64,000 nucleotides of DNA, taken from the NCBI GenBank assembly GCA_948330435.1, contig CAOJBY010000019.1, positions 4,501-68,500 of the forward strand. Direction: 5' to 3'. This DNA comes from an uncultured Lachnoclostridium sp. (GTDB lineage Bacteria; Bacillota; Clostridia; Lachnospirales; Lachnospiraceae). The position numbers and the translations under genes are program-made. Within the stretch, counting starts at the first letter, position 1. The number at the start of each line of letters is the position of its first letter. Shown here one piece after another: positions 50,778 to 59,970 of this stretch. The notes under the pieces were generated by a model. It was not told the DNA's origin and searched no databases. It was given only the letters and a program-made list of their open reading frames with translations.

Positions 50778-52760
50778 TTACATATCATGAATCTGCTTTT
50801 TCAGCTCTATCATTCGGTCACGCAACTCTGCCGCTGTCTCGAAATCCAACTCCGCCGCAGCCTTTTTCATCTTCTTCTCGATGTCCGCCACCAGCTTTTC
50901 CAGCTCCTTTTTGCTCATGGATTCCGGATCCTTCTCAAACTGCAGATCTTTCTGAGCAATTTCTTTGGAAATGCTAATCAAGTCCCTGACGGACTTTTGG
51001 ATAGTCTGAGGCGTGATCCCATGTTCCCGATTGTATTCTTCCTGAATCTCCCGGCGGCGCTCGGTCTCTTCAATAGCTATATGCATGGAATCTGTGATGG
51101 TATCTGCATACATAATCACACGTCCCTCAGAATTCCTGGCCGCACGTCCAATAGTCTGAATCAGCGAAACCTCTGAACGCAGGAAGCCTTCTTTGTCCGC
51201 ATCCAGGATAGCCACCAATGTAATCTCAGGAATATCCAGTCCTTCCCGAAGCAGATTAATTCCTACCAGCACATCAAAAACATCCAGACGCATATCACGA
51301 ATAATCTGAGTTCGCTCCAGAGTATCTATATCCGAATGAAGATACTTCACCCGAATGCCGAGTTCACGCATATAATCTGTCAGGTCCTCCGCCATCCGCT
51401 TGGTAAGCGTCGTAATCAGAATCTTATGGCCTGCTGCCGTTTCCTTATTTACCTCACCTACCAGATCGTCAATCTGTCCTTCCACCGGACGTACCTCAAC
51501 CTTTGGATCAAGAAGTCCTGTAGGGCGGATAATCTGCTCCGCCCGAAGAAGCTCGTGATCCTCTTCATAGACTCCAGGAGTTGCAGATACAAAGAGCATC
51601 TGATCTATTTTATTTTCAAATTCCCCAAAATTCAAAGGTCGGTTGTCCTTAGCCGAGGGCAAGCGGAAGCCGTAGTCCACAAGGGTTGATTTTCTGGACT
51701 GGTCTCCTGCGTGCATGCCACGAATCTGCGGGATTGTCTTGTGAGACTCGTCAATGATAATCAAAAAATCTTCCGGAAAATAATCCATCAGTGTACTTGG
51801 GGGCACTCCTGGCTTTAAACCGGACAGGTGCCGGGAATAATTCTCGATGCCGGAACAAAAACCTGTTTCCTTCAGCATCTCGATGTCGAAGTTGGTTCTC
51901 TCGGAAATCCGCTGTGCCTCCAACAGCTTGTCCTCGCTCTTGAAATAGCGGATACGTTCCTCAAGCTCCTCCTCAATATCCTTTGCGGCTCTTCGAATCT
52001 GCTCTGCCGGAACCACATAGTGAGAGGCCGGGAAAATCGCCACATGTTCCCGTGAGCCTTTAATCTCTCCGGTTAGTACGTCAATCTCGGAGATGCGATC
52101 AATCTCGTCTCCGAAAAATTCTACCCGAATGGCAGTATCCATCTCACTGGCCGGTATAATCTCCAGAACATCCCCTCTTACCCGGAAGGTTCCCCGTTTG
52201 AAATCCATGTCATTCCGGTCATATTGAATGTCTACCAACTGCCGCAGGACTTCGTCCCGATCCTTTTGCATACCCGGGCGGAGGGATACCATCATCTTCT
52301 CGAAGTTCTCCGGCTCTCCCAGGCCATAGATGCAGGAGACGGAAGATACGATGATCACGTCCCGTCGTTCTATCAATGCCGCTGTGGCAGACAGGCGTAG
52401 CTTGTCTATTTCGTCGTTGACGGAGGAGTCCTTGGCGATGTAGGTGTCGCTGGAGGGGACGTAGGCTTCAGGTTGGTAGTAGTCGTAGTAGGACACAAAA
52501 TACTCCACTGCATTCTCAGGGAACATCTCCTTGAATTCTCCGTAGAGCTGTGCCGCAAGCGTCTTGTTGTGGGCGATGACCAGCGTCGGCTTCTGCAATT
52601 CCTGAATGACATTCGCCATCGTAAATGTCTTGCCGGAACCCGTAACCCCCAGTAAAGTCTGGAATTGGTTGCCCTCCCTGAAGCCTTTGACCAGCTCGGC
52701 GATGGCCTGGGGCTGGTCGCCTGTGGGCTTGTAGGGAGCCTTTAAAACAAATTTATTCAT
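50778..52760 (-). CDS. uvrB: UvrABC excinuclease subunit B
   Basis: 660 residues. Damage-verifying helicase-fold subunit. Walker A GVTGSGKTFTMANVIQE, beta-hairpin region VSYYDYYQPEAYVPSSDTYI, DEAD-like IIDESHKT, motif VI IGRAARN, and the UvrC-binding UVR domain at the C-terminus (LEKLVADIEKKMKKAAAELDFETAAELRD). Followed by uvrA, the common Firmicute order. A leader hairpin and a possible SOS box precede it. Confidence 0.98.
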   Translation of the reverse strand: MNKFVLKAPYKPTGDQPQAIAELVKGFREGNQFQTLLGVTGSGKTFTMANVIQELQKPTLVIAHNKTLAAQLYGEFKEMFPENAVEYFVSYYDYYQPEAYVPSSDTYIAKDSSVNDEIDKLRLSATAALIERRDVIIVSSVSCIYGLGEPENFEKMMVSLRPGMQKDRDEVLRQLVDIQYDRNDMDFKRGTFRVRGDVLEIIPASEMDTAIRVEFFGDEIDRISEIDVLTGEIKGSREHVAIFPASHYVVPAEQIRRAAKDIEEELEERIRYFKSEDKLLEAQRISERTNFDIEMLKETGFCSGIENYSRHLSGLKPGVPPSTLMDYFPEDFLIIIDESHKTIPQIRGMHAGDQSRKSTLVDYGFRLPSAKDNRPLNFGEFENKIDQMLFVSATPGVYEEDHELLRAEQIIRPTGLLDPKVEVRPVEGQIDDLVGEVNKETAAGHKILITTLTKRMAEDLTDYMRELGIRVKYLHSDIDTLERTQIIRDMRLDVFDVLVGINLLREGLDIPEITLVAILDADKEGFLRSEVSLIQTIGRAARNSEGRVIMYADTITDSMHIAIEETERRREIQEEYNREHGITPQTIQKSVRDLISISKEIAQKDLQFEKDPESMSKKELEKLVADIEKKMKKAAAELDFETAAELRDRMIELKKQIHDM

Positions 52761-52774
52761 AGCAATACCTCCGT

Positions 52775-52893
52775 TTTGTGGCTTTTGATACGACTGCTGT
52801 CAGCCATTTATTCGTAATAGGATTCGTAATGAGAGACGCAAAATAAGTGCCTGACAGGGGCCGTTACGAATCATTACGGCAAAAAGCCACAAA
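52775..52893 (-). other. Nested inverted repeats in the uvrB leader
   Basis: Outer stem TTTGTGGCTTTT (52775-52786) with AAAAGCCACAAA (52882-52893), 12 perfect pairs; inner stem CTGTCAG (52797-52803) with CTGACAG (52851-52857), 7 pairs; the centre has two direct copies of ATTCGTAAT (52810-52818, 52822-52830) and a near-complement at 52864-52871. It lies in the mRNA between the probable promoter and the uvrB RBS, with the outer stem touching the Shine-Dalgarno. It is not the same sequence as the repeats at 19.8, 36.2, 42.7 and 46.7 kb. Confidence 0.75.
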
Positions 52894-52941
52894 TCCTATT
52901 TTGGGGGATGAAGTAATACATTTCAATGCTGGGCAAGGCTT

Positions 52942-52992
52942 ATTATAACAAAAAATATTTTAAAAGTACATAGAAAAAGGAACAAATATTCG
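52942..52992 (-). promoter_or_regulatory. uvrB promoter and possible SOS (LexA/DinR) box
   Basis: Minus strand: extended -10 TGTTATAAT (TATAAT is the complement of 52942-52947). Upstream of it, CGAATATTTGTTCC (complement of 52979-52992) matches the Bacillus SOS-box consensus CGAACRNRYGTTYC at 12 of 14 positions. uvrB is a known SOS gene in Firmicutes. The -35 is weak. The rest of the 359-base gap 52761-53119 holds the leader hairpin above and the ridA terminator. Confidence 0.45.
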
Positions 52993-53065
52993 ATTTTCTT
53001 ACATCTATATACAAAAACTCCATTTCGCCACCTGACACACCTTTGAAAAATCTTTCCCAATAAAG

Positions 53066-53100
53066 CGAAAAGGAATGTGCCCTGCCAAAGTCACATCCCT
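53066..53100 (-). terminator. Terminator after ridA
   Basis: AGGGATGTG (complement of 53092-53100) pairs with CACATTCCT (complement of 53071-53079) through one G-T, followed by TTTTC on the minus strand. It lies about 20 bases after the ridA stop. Confidence 0.65.
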
Positions 53101-53119
53101 CTCATTTTAGTTGTTTTCT

Positions 53120-53494
53120 TTAGTTTTCTTTCACTCCGATTGCCTCGACTTCGCAAAGCACTCCCTTAGGCAGTTCTTTCACCGCCACACAGCTTCTTGC
53201 AGGCCTGGATACGAAGAATTCCTCATACACCTGATTAAAAGCCCCAAAGTCTGCCATTTCTGCTAAAAAGCAGGTGGTCTTTATTACATTCTCATAGCCT
53301 ATTCCTGCAGCTTTTAGAATTTCTCCCACATTCTTACAACTCTGTCTGGCCTGTGCCTCAATTCCCTCAGGAACCTCTCCCGTCTTGGGATTCACCGGAA
53401 TCTGACCGGAAGAGAAAACCAATCCGTTAACTTCCATTCCCTGAGAATAAGGTCCAATGGCCGCAGGTGCCTTTGTTGTTGTTATTACTTTCAT
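53120..53494 (-). CDS. ridA: RidA family enamine/imine deaminase
   Basis: 124 residues. Homotrimeric enzyme that hydrolyses reactive 2-aminoacrylate-type enamines. Conserved segments IGPYSQGMEVNGLVFSSGQI and the C-terminal PARSCVAVKELPKGVLCEVEAIG, which includes the active-site Arg (PARS) and Glu. Lies 33 bases after the penicillin-binding protein gene, possibly in the same transcript. Confidence 0.95.
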   Translation of the reverse strand: MKVITTTKAPAAIGPYSQGMEVNGLVFSSGQIPVNPKTGEVPEGIEAQARQSCKNVGEILKAAGIGYENVIKTTCFLAEMADFGAFNQVYEEFFVSRPARSCVAVKELPKGVLCEVEAIGVKEN

Positions 53495-53527
53495 TCTGAT
53501 ATTCCTCCTGTTGTTTTGCTCCCTTTT

Positions 53528-56152
53528 CTACTGAGGAGCAGCAATCTCTCCCTCTGGTTGGGGCTCTCCCTCTGGTTGCGGCTCTCCCTCTGGCTGTGTA
53601 GCATCTCCCCCAGGCATTGCCCCGTTTTCCGGGTTCGGCTGCATAATTCCACCAAGCACATTCCCCGGGTGAAGAGGACAGGTTGGAGCTACTAATGGAG
53701 AACCTGATACATCATTATTCTCTGGCGTCAAAGTGAGAATTCGCAACTCATGGACCGGACAAACATCGGTTGCCAGACCACCACTCTCCACGCATACTTC
53801 TCCTGTTACATGTACATTACAGTACTCCGTAGGCTCTGTCCCCACTGCAAAATACTCCGACTTCCTCATTCCATCACAGATTCCGGGAATTGGCAGCTTT
53901 CCTGATGCCGCACAGACTGTTGCACTGGTGACACTATCCGGCTTTGGAAAGTCTTTATTCTCAAGATTCTCATGAATACGGGACATTACATTTTTCCAAA
54001 TCACCTTATGATAACTGGTTTCGCCTTTACCCAGCTTGTGATTATTGTCAAAACCAGCCCAGATTCCTGCAGTATAATAGGGCGTATATCCCACAAACCA
54101 AACATCATTATTTTGAGAGGTTGTACCAGTCTTTCCCGCAATTGTCATTCCTGCAAAGCGTACCGCTCCTCCGGTCCCCTGATTTACCACGTCTTTCATG
54201 GCACTTGTCAGAAGCCATGCGGTACTGTCTTTCAGTACGGTCCTTGTATAAGATACTGTATTGTCAATTAGCACATTCCCATCATGGTCCAAAATTCTTG
54301 TATAAAATACTGGCTTTGTATAAACGCCGCCATTGGCAATCGTGGCATAGGCTGCAGTCAGTTCCAGATTGCTGACTCCCTTTGTAAGTCCACCCAGTGC
54401 CATGGACTGGGTATAATCATTGCGCCCGCCTGCGTCAGGTTCTTTTTGGAGACTTGTGATGCCCATGTTTTCCAGGTAAGTAACTCCAAGAGCCGGTGTA
54501 ATATCTGTCAGCGTTTTGACTGCCACAATATTCATGGACTGCTCAATGCCTTTACGAAGGGATGTCCAACCCTGATATGCTTCACCATTCCAGTTTCGAA
54601 CCGGCCGAACCGGGTTCTGATAGTTGTAAGGAGCATCAAACTGGGTAGTTGCAAGAGTCATTCCTGCAGAATCCAGAGCCGGTGCGTACGTAGATACCGG
54701 CTTAAAAGTAGACCCCGGCTGACGTACTGTATCTACTGCACGATTCAGGGTTAGATTTGCCGTCTTTTCTCCCCGACCGCCCACAATACCTTTTACATAG
54801 CCAGTCGCCTGATCCATAATCACCATGGAGACCTGTGGCTGTACTGTCATCTCTACCCGTTCATATACCGTATCCCCGTCTTCTACCAGAGTTGCCTTGT
54901 ATGCATCAATATGTGCCTGGGCATCCTCTTTTGTATCAAAAAGCAACTCAAATTTGGAGGATTCATTCTGTTTAAAATATTCCTCCATCATCTCTTTACT
55001 ATAGTTCTTCTGTTCTCCGTCAGGCTTTACTACGGTCAACGCATAATCCAGGCCTATACGTACATTGGGCGGATAATTTTCCTCATTCCCCATCTCCTCG
55101 TCCATAATAGCCTGAATGGTCGGATCCTGAGCCGTCTCTATAGTTAATCCACCCATATAAACCAGGTTGTATGCCTGTTGAGAAGTATACCCCTTTACCT
55201 CCTGCAGATCATTGATAACCTGCTCAACCGCCGCATCCACATAATAAGAAAATACGGCTGCAGTACTTTTCTCCTGATTGGTTGTCTGAATACGTGCATA
55301 CACGTCATCCGCCATGGCTTCCTCATATTCAGCCTGTGAAATCAGCTCCTGTTCCAGCATATGTTCCAACACCATATCACGGCGCTCTTTATTTTTCTCC
55401 TGGTTACTGATCGGATTATAGCCCGTAGGGCTCTTGGTTGTCCCCGCTATCACAGCAGCTTCGGAAATTGTCAGATCCTTTACATCCTTATTAAAATAGC
55501 GGTTGGCTGCCGCCTGGATTCCAAGAGCATTTTGTCCCAGATTGATGGTATTCAAATATGCCTCCAGAATCTCTTCCTTACTCATTGTCTTTTCCAGTTC
55601 AACTGCCAGGTATTGCTCCTGAAGCTTCCGTTCTACCTTTTCTGCCGTTGTGCTCTCACTCATAAAATCAAAAACATTGTTTTTCAACAGCTGTTGGGTA
55701 ATGGTGCTGGCACCTTCCGTCCTCTTAAAGCCGCTGGCAATACCCCTGACTCCCGCACGGATAATTCCCCTTAAATCAATTCCATTGTGTTCAAAAAACC
55801 TTTCGTCCTCAATAGCCACAAAAGCATCCTGCACATGCTTGGGCACCTCTTCAATGTCAACCCATATCCGGTTGGAACCCGCTGCCACCAATTCCGCTAT
55901 CTGGTGTCCCTCCGAATCTACCATAGTCGACTTATAGCCCAAGGGAATTACACTGGTGCTGTCAACGCTGGGTGCATTGTCAATCACACCTTTTACGATG
56001 CCCACTCCGGCACACAGCCCTGCAACCCCTATGGCAAGCAGGCAGATGAGAAACGCTTTTATAAATACAACACTTGCTTTCTTACCAACTTTCACAGTTT
56101 TGGAGTTCATAGACTTCTGTTTCTTTGAAGTCCCTTTTTTACCATAGTTCAT
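53528..56152 (-). CDS. Class A penicillin-binding protein (PBP1A family)
   Basis: 874 residues. Short basic cytoplasmic tail, one transmembrane helix (about 29-52), glycosyltransferase family 51 domain with EDERFFEHNGIDLRGIIRAG and the catalytic Glu, then a transpeptidase domain with SxxK serine in RQPGSTFKP, SxN in EQSMNIV and KTG in AGKTGTTSQN. The extreme C-terminus has three copies of an 18-bp unit coding for PEGEPQ-type residues, a flexible acidic tail. Polymerises and crosslinks peptidoglycan outside the membrane. Confidence 0.95.
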   Translation of the reverse strand: MNYGKKGTSKKQKSMNSKTVKVGKKASVVFIKAFLICLLAIGVAGLCAGVGIVKGVIDNAPSVDSTSVIPLGYKSTMVDSEGHQIAELVAAGSNRIWVDIEEVPKHVQDAFVAIEDERFFEHNGIDLRGIIRAGVRGIASGFKRTEGASTITQQLLKNNVFDFMSESTTAEKVERKLQEQYLAVELEKTMSKEEILEAYLNTINLGQNALGIQAAANRYFNKDVKDLTISEAAVIAGTTKSPTGYNPISNQEKNKERRDMVLEHMLEQELISQAEYEEAMADDVYARIQTTNQEKSTAAVFSYYVDAAVEQVINDLQEVKGYTSQQAYNLVYMGGLTIETAQDPTIQAIMDEEMGNEENYPPNVRIGLDYALTVVKPDGEQKNYSKEMMEEYFKQNESSKFELLFDTKEDAQAHIDAYKATLVEDGDTVYERVEMTVQPQVSMVIMDQATGYVKGIVGGRGEKTANLTLNRAVDTVRQPGSTFKPVSTYAPALDSAGMTLATTQFDAPYNYQNPVRPVRNWNGEAYQGWTSLRKGIEQSMNIVAVKTLTDITPALGVTYLENMGITSLQKEPDAGGRNDYTQSMALGGLTKGVSNLELTAAYATIANGGVYTKPVFYTRILDHDGNVLIDNTVSYTRTVLKDSTAWLLTSAMKDVVNQGTGGAVRFAGMTIAGKTGTTSQNNDVWFVGYTPYYTAGIWAGFDNNHKLGKGETSYHKVIWKNVMSRIHENLENKDFPKPDSVTSATVCAASGKLPIPGICDGMRKSEYFAVGTEPTEYCNVHVTGEVCVESGGLATDVCPVHELRILTLTPENNDVSGSPLVAPTCPLHPGNVLGGIMQPNPENGAMPGGDATQPEGEPQPEGEPQPEGEIAAPQ
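53546..53599 (-). repeat. Three 18-bp tandem repeats in the PBP C-terminal tail
   Basis: Units at 53546-53563, 53564-53581 and 53582-53599 differ by one to three bases and encode repeated Gln-Pro-Glu-Gly-Glu. An expandable low-complexity tail; the copy number can differ between strains. Confidence 0.8.
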
Positions 56153-56375
56153 GTTTTAGCCTCCTCTACATCCAATCATTATAGCAAATATTTCTCCCGG
56201 AATAAAGTATAAAATAAAAATTCACATTTTCTTGCGTTTTTTATAAGGTTTCTTTATAATGTTCTCATTACAAGTTTTTAATTTCATGACGGTTTTCGAC
56301 AGGCTTTGCAGTTTATGTCCGGTATAATACTCTCCAAAGCTACCCCTTGAGGGAAAATACAAAAAGGAGTGTATC

Positions 56376-56684
56376 ATGCAAAAGGAATTTTTAATTGAAA
56401 CTCGAGCCGTCGCAGATGAAAAAGGAAATCTGTTGAACCTGAAATATTACCTGATTGAGGAAGAGCAGCCACAAACGACAGCTCCTCTTTACCGAATCTG
56501 TATTAAGAAATCCATAGCCGAAAAGCCCGGCGTGGAGGAAGCAGAAAGTACTCCTCCAGTCTCTCATTCGGAAGTCTTTGTAAGGCAAATGCTCCGGCAG
56601 CTTATCACCAACGCAGTCACCCCCGTCTGTCTTTTGGAAATTGTAGATGATATGATGACCGGGGAGAACGGACAGGCTTCCTGA
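56376..56684 (+). CDS. Small protein of unknown function
   Basis: 102 residues. Acidic N-terminal half (ETRAVADEKGNLLNLKYYLIEEEQ), then a predicted helix pair SEVFVRQMLRQLITNAVTPVCLLEIVDDMM. No signal or transmembrane segment. AAAAAGGAG 6 bases before ATG gives clear translation evidence. First gene of a unit with the YigZ-family and CotH genes; promoter element TATAAT at 56323-56328. I do not recognise a family. Confidence 0.7.
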   Translation: MQKEFLIETRAVADEKGNLLNLKYYLIEEEQPQTTAPLYRICIKKSIAEKPGVEEAESTPPVSHSEVFVRQMLRQLITNAVTPVCLLEIVDDMMTGENGQAS

Positions 56685-56700
56685 AAGAAAGGAACCCTTT

Positions 56701-57429
56701 ATGCCAAAGCCCTATACCTCTACAAACGAAGTTCGTCCATCCCAAAACGATACACATTATGGTATACCCGCAGGGTATAAATTTACTTACATAGGCGGTT
56801 CCGGCGAGATTGTTGAAAAAAAATCCCGCTTTATAGCTACCATAGAGCCCGTCAACTCAGAGCAAGAAGCTTTGGACTTCATTGAACGCATCCGAAAGCA
56901 ATACTGGAATGCTTCTCATAATTGTACGGCTTTTACAATTGGCAAAAATCATCAAATCACCAGATGCAGCGACGACCGGGAACCCTCGGGAACGGCCGGA
57001 AGACCTATGCTTGATGTGCTTTTGGGAGAAAAACTCCACGATACCGCAGTCGTAGTTACCCGCTATTTTGGAGGAACTCTGCTGGGTACTGGTGGCTTGG
57101 TTCGGGCTTATGCTGCCGCTGTGCGGGAAGGTCTTAATAATGCCACAATTTTAGAAAAGCATCAAGGAGTCCGATTATCTATCCACACCGATTACAATGG
57201 AATCGGGAAGGTTCAATACATCCTGAACCAGTCCCAAATCCCCATTCTTCATTCCGAGTATACGGATTCCGTTTTTTTAGAGGCTCTTACTCCCAATGCC
57301 CTGTTAGATTCTACCATTATTGCGATCACTGAGAATACCAGCGGACATGCCTCATTAGCAAAAGGGAATGCCTGTCAGTATGCTCTTTTGAATGGAGAAA
57401 TACTTTTGTTTGAGGAGGAATCTCAATGA
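56701..57429 (+). CDS. YigZ/IMPACT-family protein
   Basis: 242 residues, with about 25 residues before the usual start of the family. N-terminal UPF0029/IMPACT domain with the hallmark KKSRFIATIEPV and the SDDREPSGTAGRPMLDVL and GGTLLGTGGLVRAYAA motifs; a C-terminal DUF1949 domain. In E. coli YigZ is a small translation-associated protein of the same fold as IMPACT, which inhibits GCN2; some members are called prolyl-dipeptidase-like without strong evidence. The stop overlaps the CotH gene start by 4 bases. Confidence 0.88.
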   Translation: MPKPYTSTNEVRPSQNDTHYGIPAGYKFTYIGGSGEIVEKKSRFIATIEPVNSEQEALDFIERIRKQYWNASHNCTAFTIGKNHQITRCSDDREPSGTAGRPMLDVLLGEKLHDTAVVVTRYFGGTLLGTGGLVRAYAAAVREGLNNATILEKHQGVRLSIHTDYNGIGKVQYILNQSQIPILHSEYTDSVFLEALTPNALLDSTIIAITENTSGHASLAKGNACQYALLNGEILLFEEESQ

Positions 57430-59855
57430 ATTCTCGAAATATCCAGCGGCGTAACCTGTTCTTGCTGGGCCTTTTAGCAGCAGGTTCTTTTCTTTTTCTT
57501 GTACTTTATTTTTTTGCCTCCTATTATCATGCACACCCCGCCAATCCTGCTTTTTATCTCAGAATCAACGAGGTTTGCATTACAAATCCCGGAACATCCG
57601 ATGGTGAAGAACTTATCTATAGAGATTATGTAGAATTATATAATCCTTCTAATCAGGAAGTGCCCCTGGAACACATTTTTCTGTCAGACAGCACAAAAGA
57701 TTTTTCTCTTGGCCCATTACCCGCAGATATCATTGCTCCTGGAGGGTATTATGTAATCTATACAGATGATTCCAATGGTTTTCCATTCCGTCTGTCCGAA
57801 AACGAAACCCTTACTCTCAGTTATTGCAGTGAAATGGAAGATGGAACTCAAGTCTTTTCCTCCATTGATTCTCTCTTTATTCCGTCTCTGGAATCAGGTG
57901 CCGTATATGCACGTTTTGAAGATGGAAAAGGTACGTTTCTTCCCATGCGTCCTTCTCCCGGACATTCCAATGAGACCGCATCCCTCGTGTTAGAACCTCC
58001 CGCTTTTTCCTTGGATAGCGGGTTTTACAAGGAGTCCGTTACCATCCGGCTTCAGGCTCCTGACAACCTTTATATATATTATACCCTGGATGGAAGTGAC
58101 CCCAGTCCTGTAGCCCCCCTTTATACCGAGCCGTTGATTCTATCAGATCCCAGTTCTCAAAACAACGCATATTCCGCCCGGGAAGATATAACCTCCGAAC
58201 TCTATCAATATCTTTCCCCTACAGACCCTGTAGACAAAGCAGTTGTGCTACGGGCTGCAGCATACGACGATGCCGGGAATTACAGCAATACAGTTACTGC
58301 CGTATATTTCCTTGATTTTGAAGAAAAATCCGGCTATGAAAACACCGCCGTCCTCTCTCTTGTTACGGATCCGGGCAATCTTTTTGATGATGAAAAGGGA
58401 ATCTATATCCGTGGCAGCCAGTACAATCAAGGTCTGGAAAATATAGAGATTAGTCCTGATTTCCCCTGGACTATGTTGACCGACTACCTGAATTACTATT
58501 TGGATGGTCCTGCTTCCGAACGTCCTGTACACTTAGACTATTTTGACAGTAATCACATTCTTTCCACCACCCAAGAGTGTGGAATACGTATTCGGGGCAA
58601 TGAATCCCGTAATTTTCCACAGAAGAGTTTCACCCTTTTCTCCCGAAAGCGATATGGGGCCAAAACATTTGCTCCTGTATTCTTTAATAACAGTATCGCT
58701 TACCCGGATATAATCTTAAATAATGCCATTGAACTTAAGAAAACATTCTTTTTTTCTCTGGTAGAAGACAGAGAAGTCGCTATTCAGCAGTATACTCCCT
58801 GTCAGGTTTTTTTAAATGGTGAATACTGGGGAATGTATTATTTAATGGAGAAATATTCCGCAGAATATCTGGAAAGCTACTATGGCATACATCCAAAAAA
58901 TGCTCTCTTAATCAAAAACTCCTGGGAAATACAGGAGGGAAGTTCGGAAGATGCCTCTGATTTTAAGGACCTTAAAGAATATCTAAAGCAGGATATGTCA
59001 GATCCTGAACTTTATGAAAAGCTTCTTTCTCTGATGGATATGCAAAGCTTTATCGACTGGATGTGTACCAATATTTATATTGCCAATACAGATACCAAGC
59101 CCCTGGGTAGCAACGTCTATATCTGGCGGACAACATCCCCCAAAGAGAAAGAATATCAAGATGGAAAATGGCGCTGGATGCTCTACGATCTGGACGATTC
59201 TCTGGGCGTGGGCATTGATATTGGTATCCCCTCCTATGCCATTGATTCTTTTGTAGAGCATGCAGGCTATGCACCTTGCGGTTTTTTAGATGATGAGCCA
59301 ATGCCCTCACTTATGAAAAATGAAAATTTCCGCAGGCAATTTGTTTTAACCTTTATGGATATGGCCAACGAAAACTTTAAGCCCTCACGGGCATCAGCAC
59401 TGCTTGATGATCTGGAGGCCCAGTATGCGGATGCAACCTCCAAAAGCTATGAGCGATGGAACACCAATCCTGTAGATATCCCCTTCGAGCAGCAGGTAGA
59501 AGAACTCCGTGCTTTCTTTTCTAATCGTTATGATGCCATTGTTCCCTGCCTTGCTGAACATTTCTCTCTCAAAGGTGATTTAGTTTCTCTCACCATATCG
59601 GCAGAGACATCAGAAGGAGGGATTGTAACCTTGAACAGCCTAACTCCTAATCTTGCCGATGGAAACTGGGAGGGATGTTATTATACGGATTATCCGATAA
59701 CTCTCACCGCAGTTCCAATGGATGGCTATAATTTCACAGGTTGGGAGGCAAAGGATTGCCAGATTATAACCAACCATTCCAGTCCGAAAATCCAGGTCCG
59801 TTTGAATGACAATACGTATCCCGTTATAACTGCCATTTTCGAAGAAATATCTTAA
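57426..59855 (+). CDS. cotH: Membrane-anchored CotH-family kinase with lamin-tail and chitobiase-like domains
   Basis: 809 residues. An N-terminal transmembrane anchor (about 12-35) leads outside. Then a lamin-tail domain (about 40-170; LRINEVCITN ... EELIYRDYVELYNPS), a chitobiase-type C-terminal domain (about 180-290; YYTLDGSDPSPVAPLYTEP), the CotH kinase core (about 320-680) and an InlB-B-repeat-like region at the C-terminus (GYNFTGWEAKD). CotH signatures include RIRGNESRNFPQKSF, FLNGEYWGMYYLMEKYSAEYL, and the metal-binding RWMLYDLDDSLG. CotH is a spore-coat protein kinase in Bacillus; extracellular anchored forms are common in Clostridia, with targets unknown. Confidence 0.9.
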   Translation: MNSRNIQRRNLFLLGLLAAGSFLFLVLYFFASYYHAHPANPAFYLRINEVCITNPGTSDGEELIYRDYVELYNPSNQEVPLEHIFLSDSTKDFSLGPLPADIIAPGGYYVIYTDDSNGFPFRLSENETLTLSYCSEMEDGTQVFSSIDSLFIPSLESGAVYARFEDGKGTFLPMRPSPGHSNETASLVLEPPAFSLDSGFYKESVTIRLQAPDNLYIYYTLDGSDPSPVAPLYTEPLILSDPSSQNNAYSAREDITSELYQYLSPTDPVDKAVVLRAAAYDDAGNYSNTVTAVYFLDFEEKSGYENTAVLSLVTDPGNLFDDEKGIYIRGSQYNQGLENIEISPDFPWTMLTDYLNYYLDGPASERPVHLDYFDSNHILSTTQECGIRIRGNESRNFPQKSFTLFSRKRYGAKTFAPVFFNNSIAYPDIILNNAIELKKTFFFSLVEDREVAIQQYTPCQVFLNGEYWGMYYLMEKYSAEYLESYYGIHPKNALLIKNSWEIQEGSSEDASDFKDLKEYLKQDMSDPELYEKLLSLMDMQSFIDWMCTNIYIANTDTKPLGSNVYIWRTTSPKEKEYQDGKWRWMLYDLDDSLGVGIDIGIPSYAIDSFVEHAGYAPCGFLDDEPMPSLMKNENFRRQFVLTFMDMANENFKPSRASALLDDLEAQYADATSKSYERWNTNPVDIPFEQQVEELRAFFSNRYDAIVPCLAEHFSLKGDLVSLTISAETSEGGIVTLNSLTPNLADGNWEGCYYTDYPITLTAVPMDGYNFTGWEAKDCQIITNHSSPKIQVRLNDNTYPVITAIFEEIS

Positions 59856-59887
59856 AAGAGTTTGAGCAAAATATTCAACACCCTCTT
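59853..59887 (+). terminator. Weak hairpin after the CotH gene
   Basis: AAAAGAG and CTCTTTT pair around a 21-base loop, followed by a mixed pyrimidine run. Overlaps the CotH stop region. A weak terminator compared with the next one. Confidence 0.4.
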
Positions 59888-59903
59888 TTCTATTCTTTGA
59901 CAT

Positions 59904-59966
59904 AAAAGTGGAGCTATTGCTCCATAGATGATTACTCATCTATTTTGCAACAGCTCCTTTACTTTT
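59904..59966. terminator. Bidirectional terminator between the CotH gene and araD
   Basis: GGAGCTATTGC pairs with GCAACAGCTCC (one mismatch) and an inner ATAGATGA/TCATCTAT stem closes it. A-rich left and T-rich right flanks let it work for CotH (+) and araD (-), whose stop is at 59971. Confidence 0.8.
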
Positions 59967-59970
59967 TATT

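Noticed and set aside
52810..52830. Two direct copies of ATTCGTAAT in the uvrB leader as a CRISPR or iteron remnant
   Set aside because: Only two 9-base copies with a 3-base gap and no regular spacers; better explained as part of the inverted-repeat leader.
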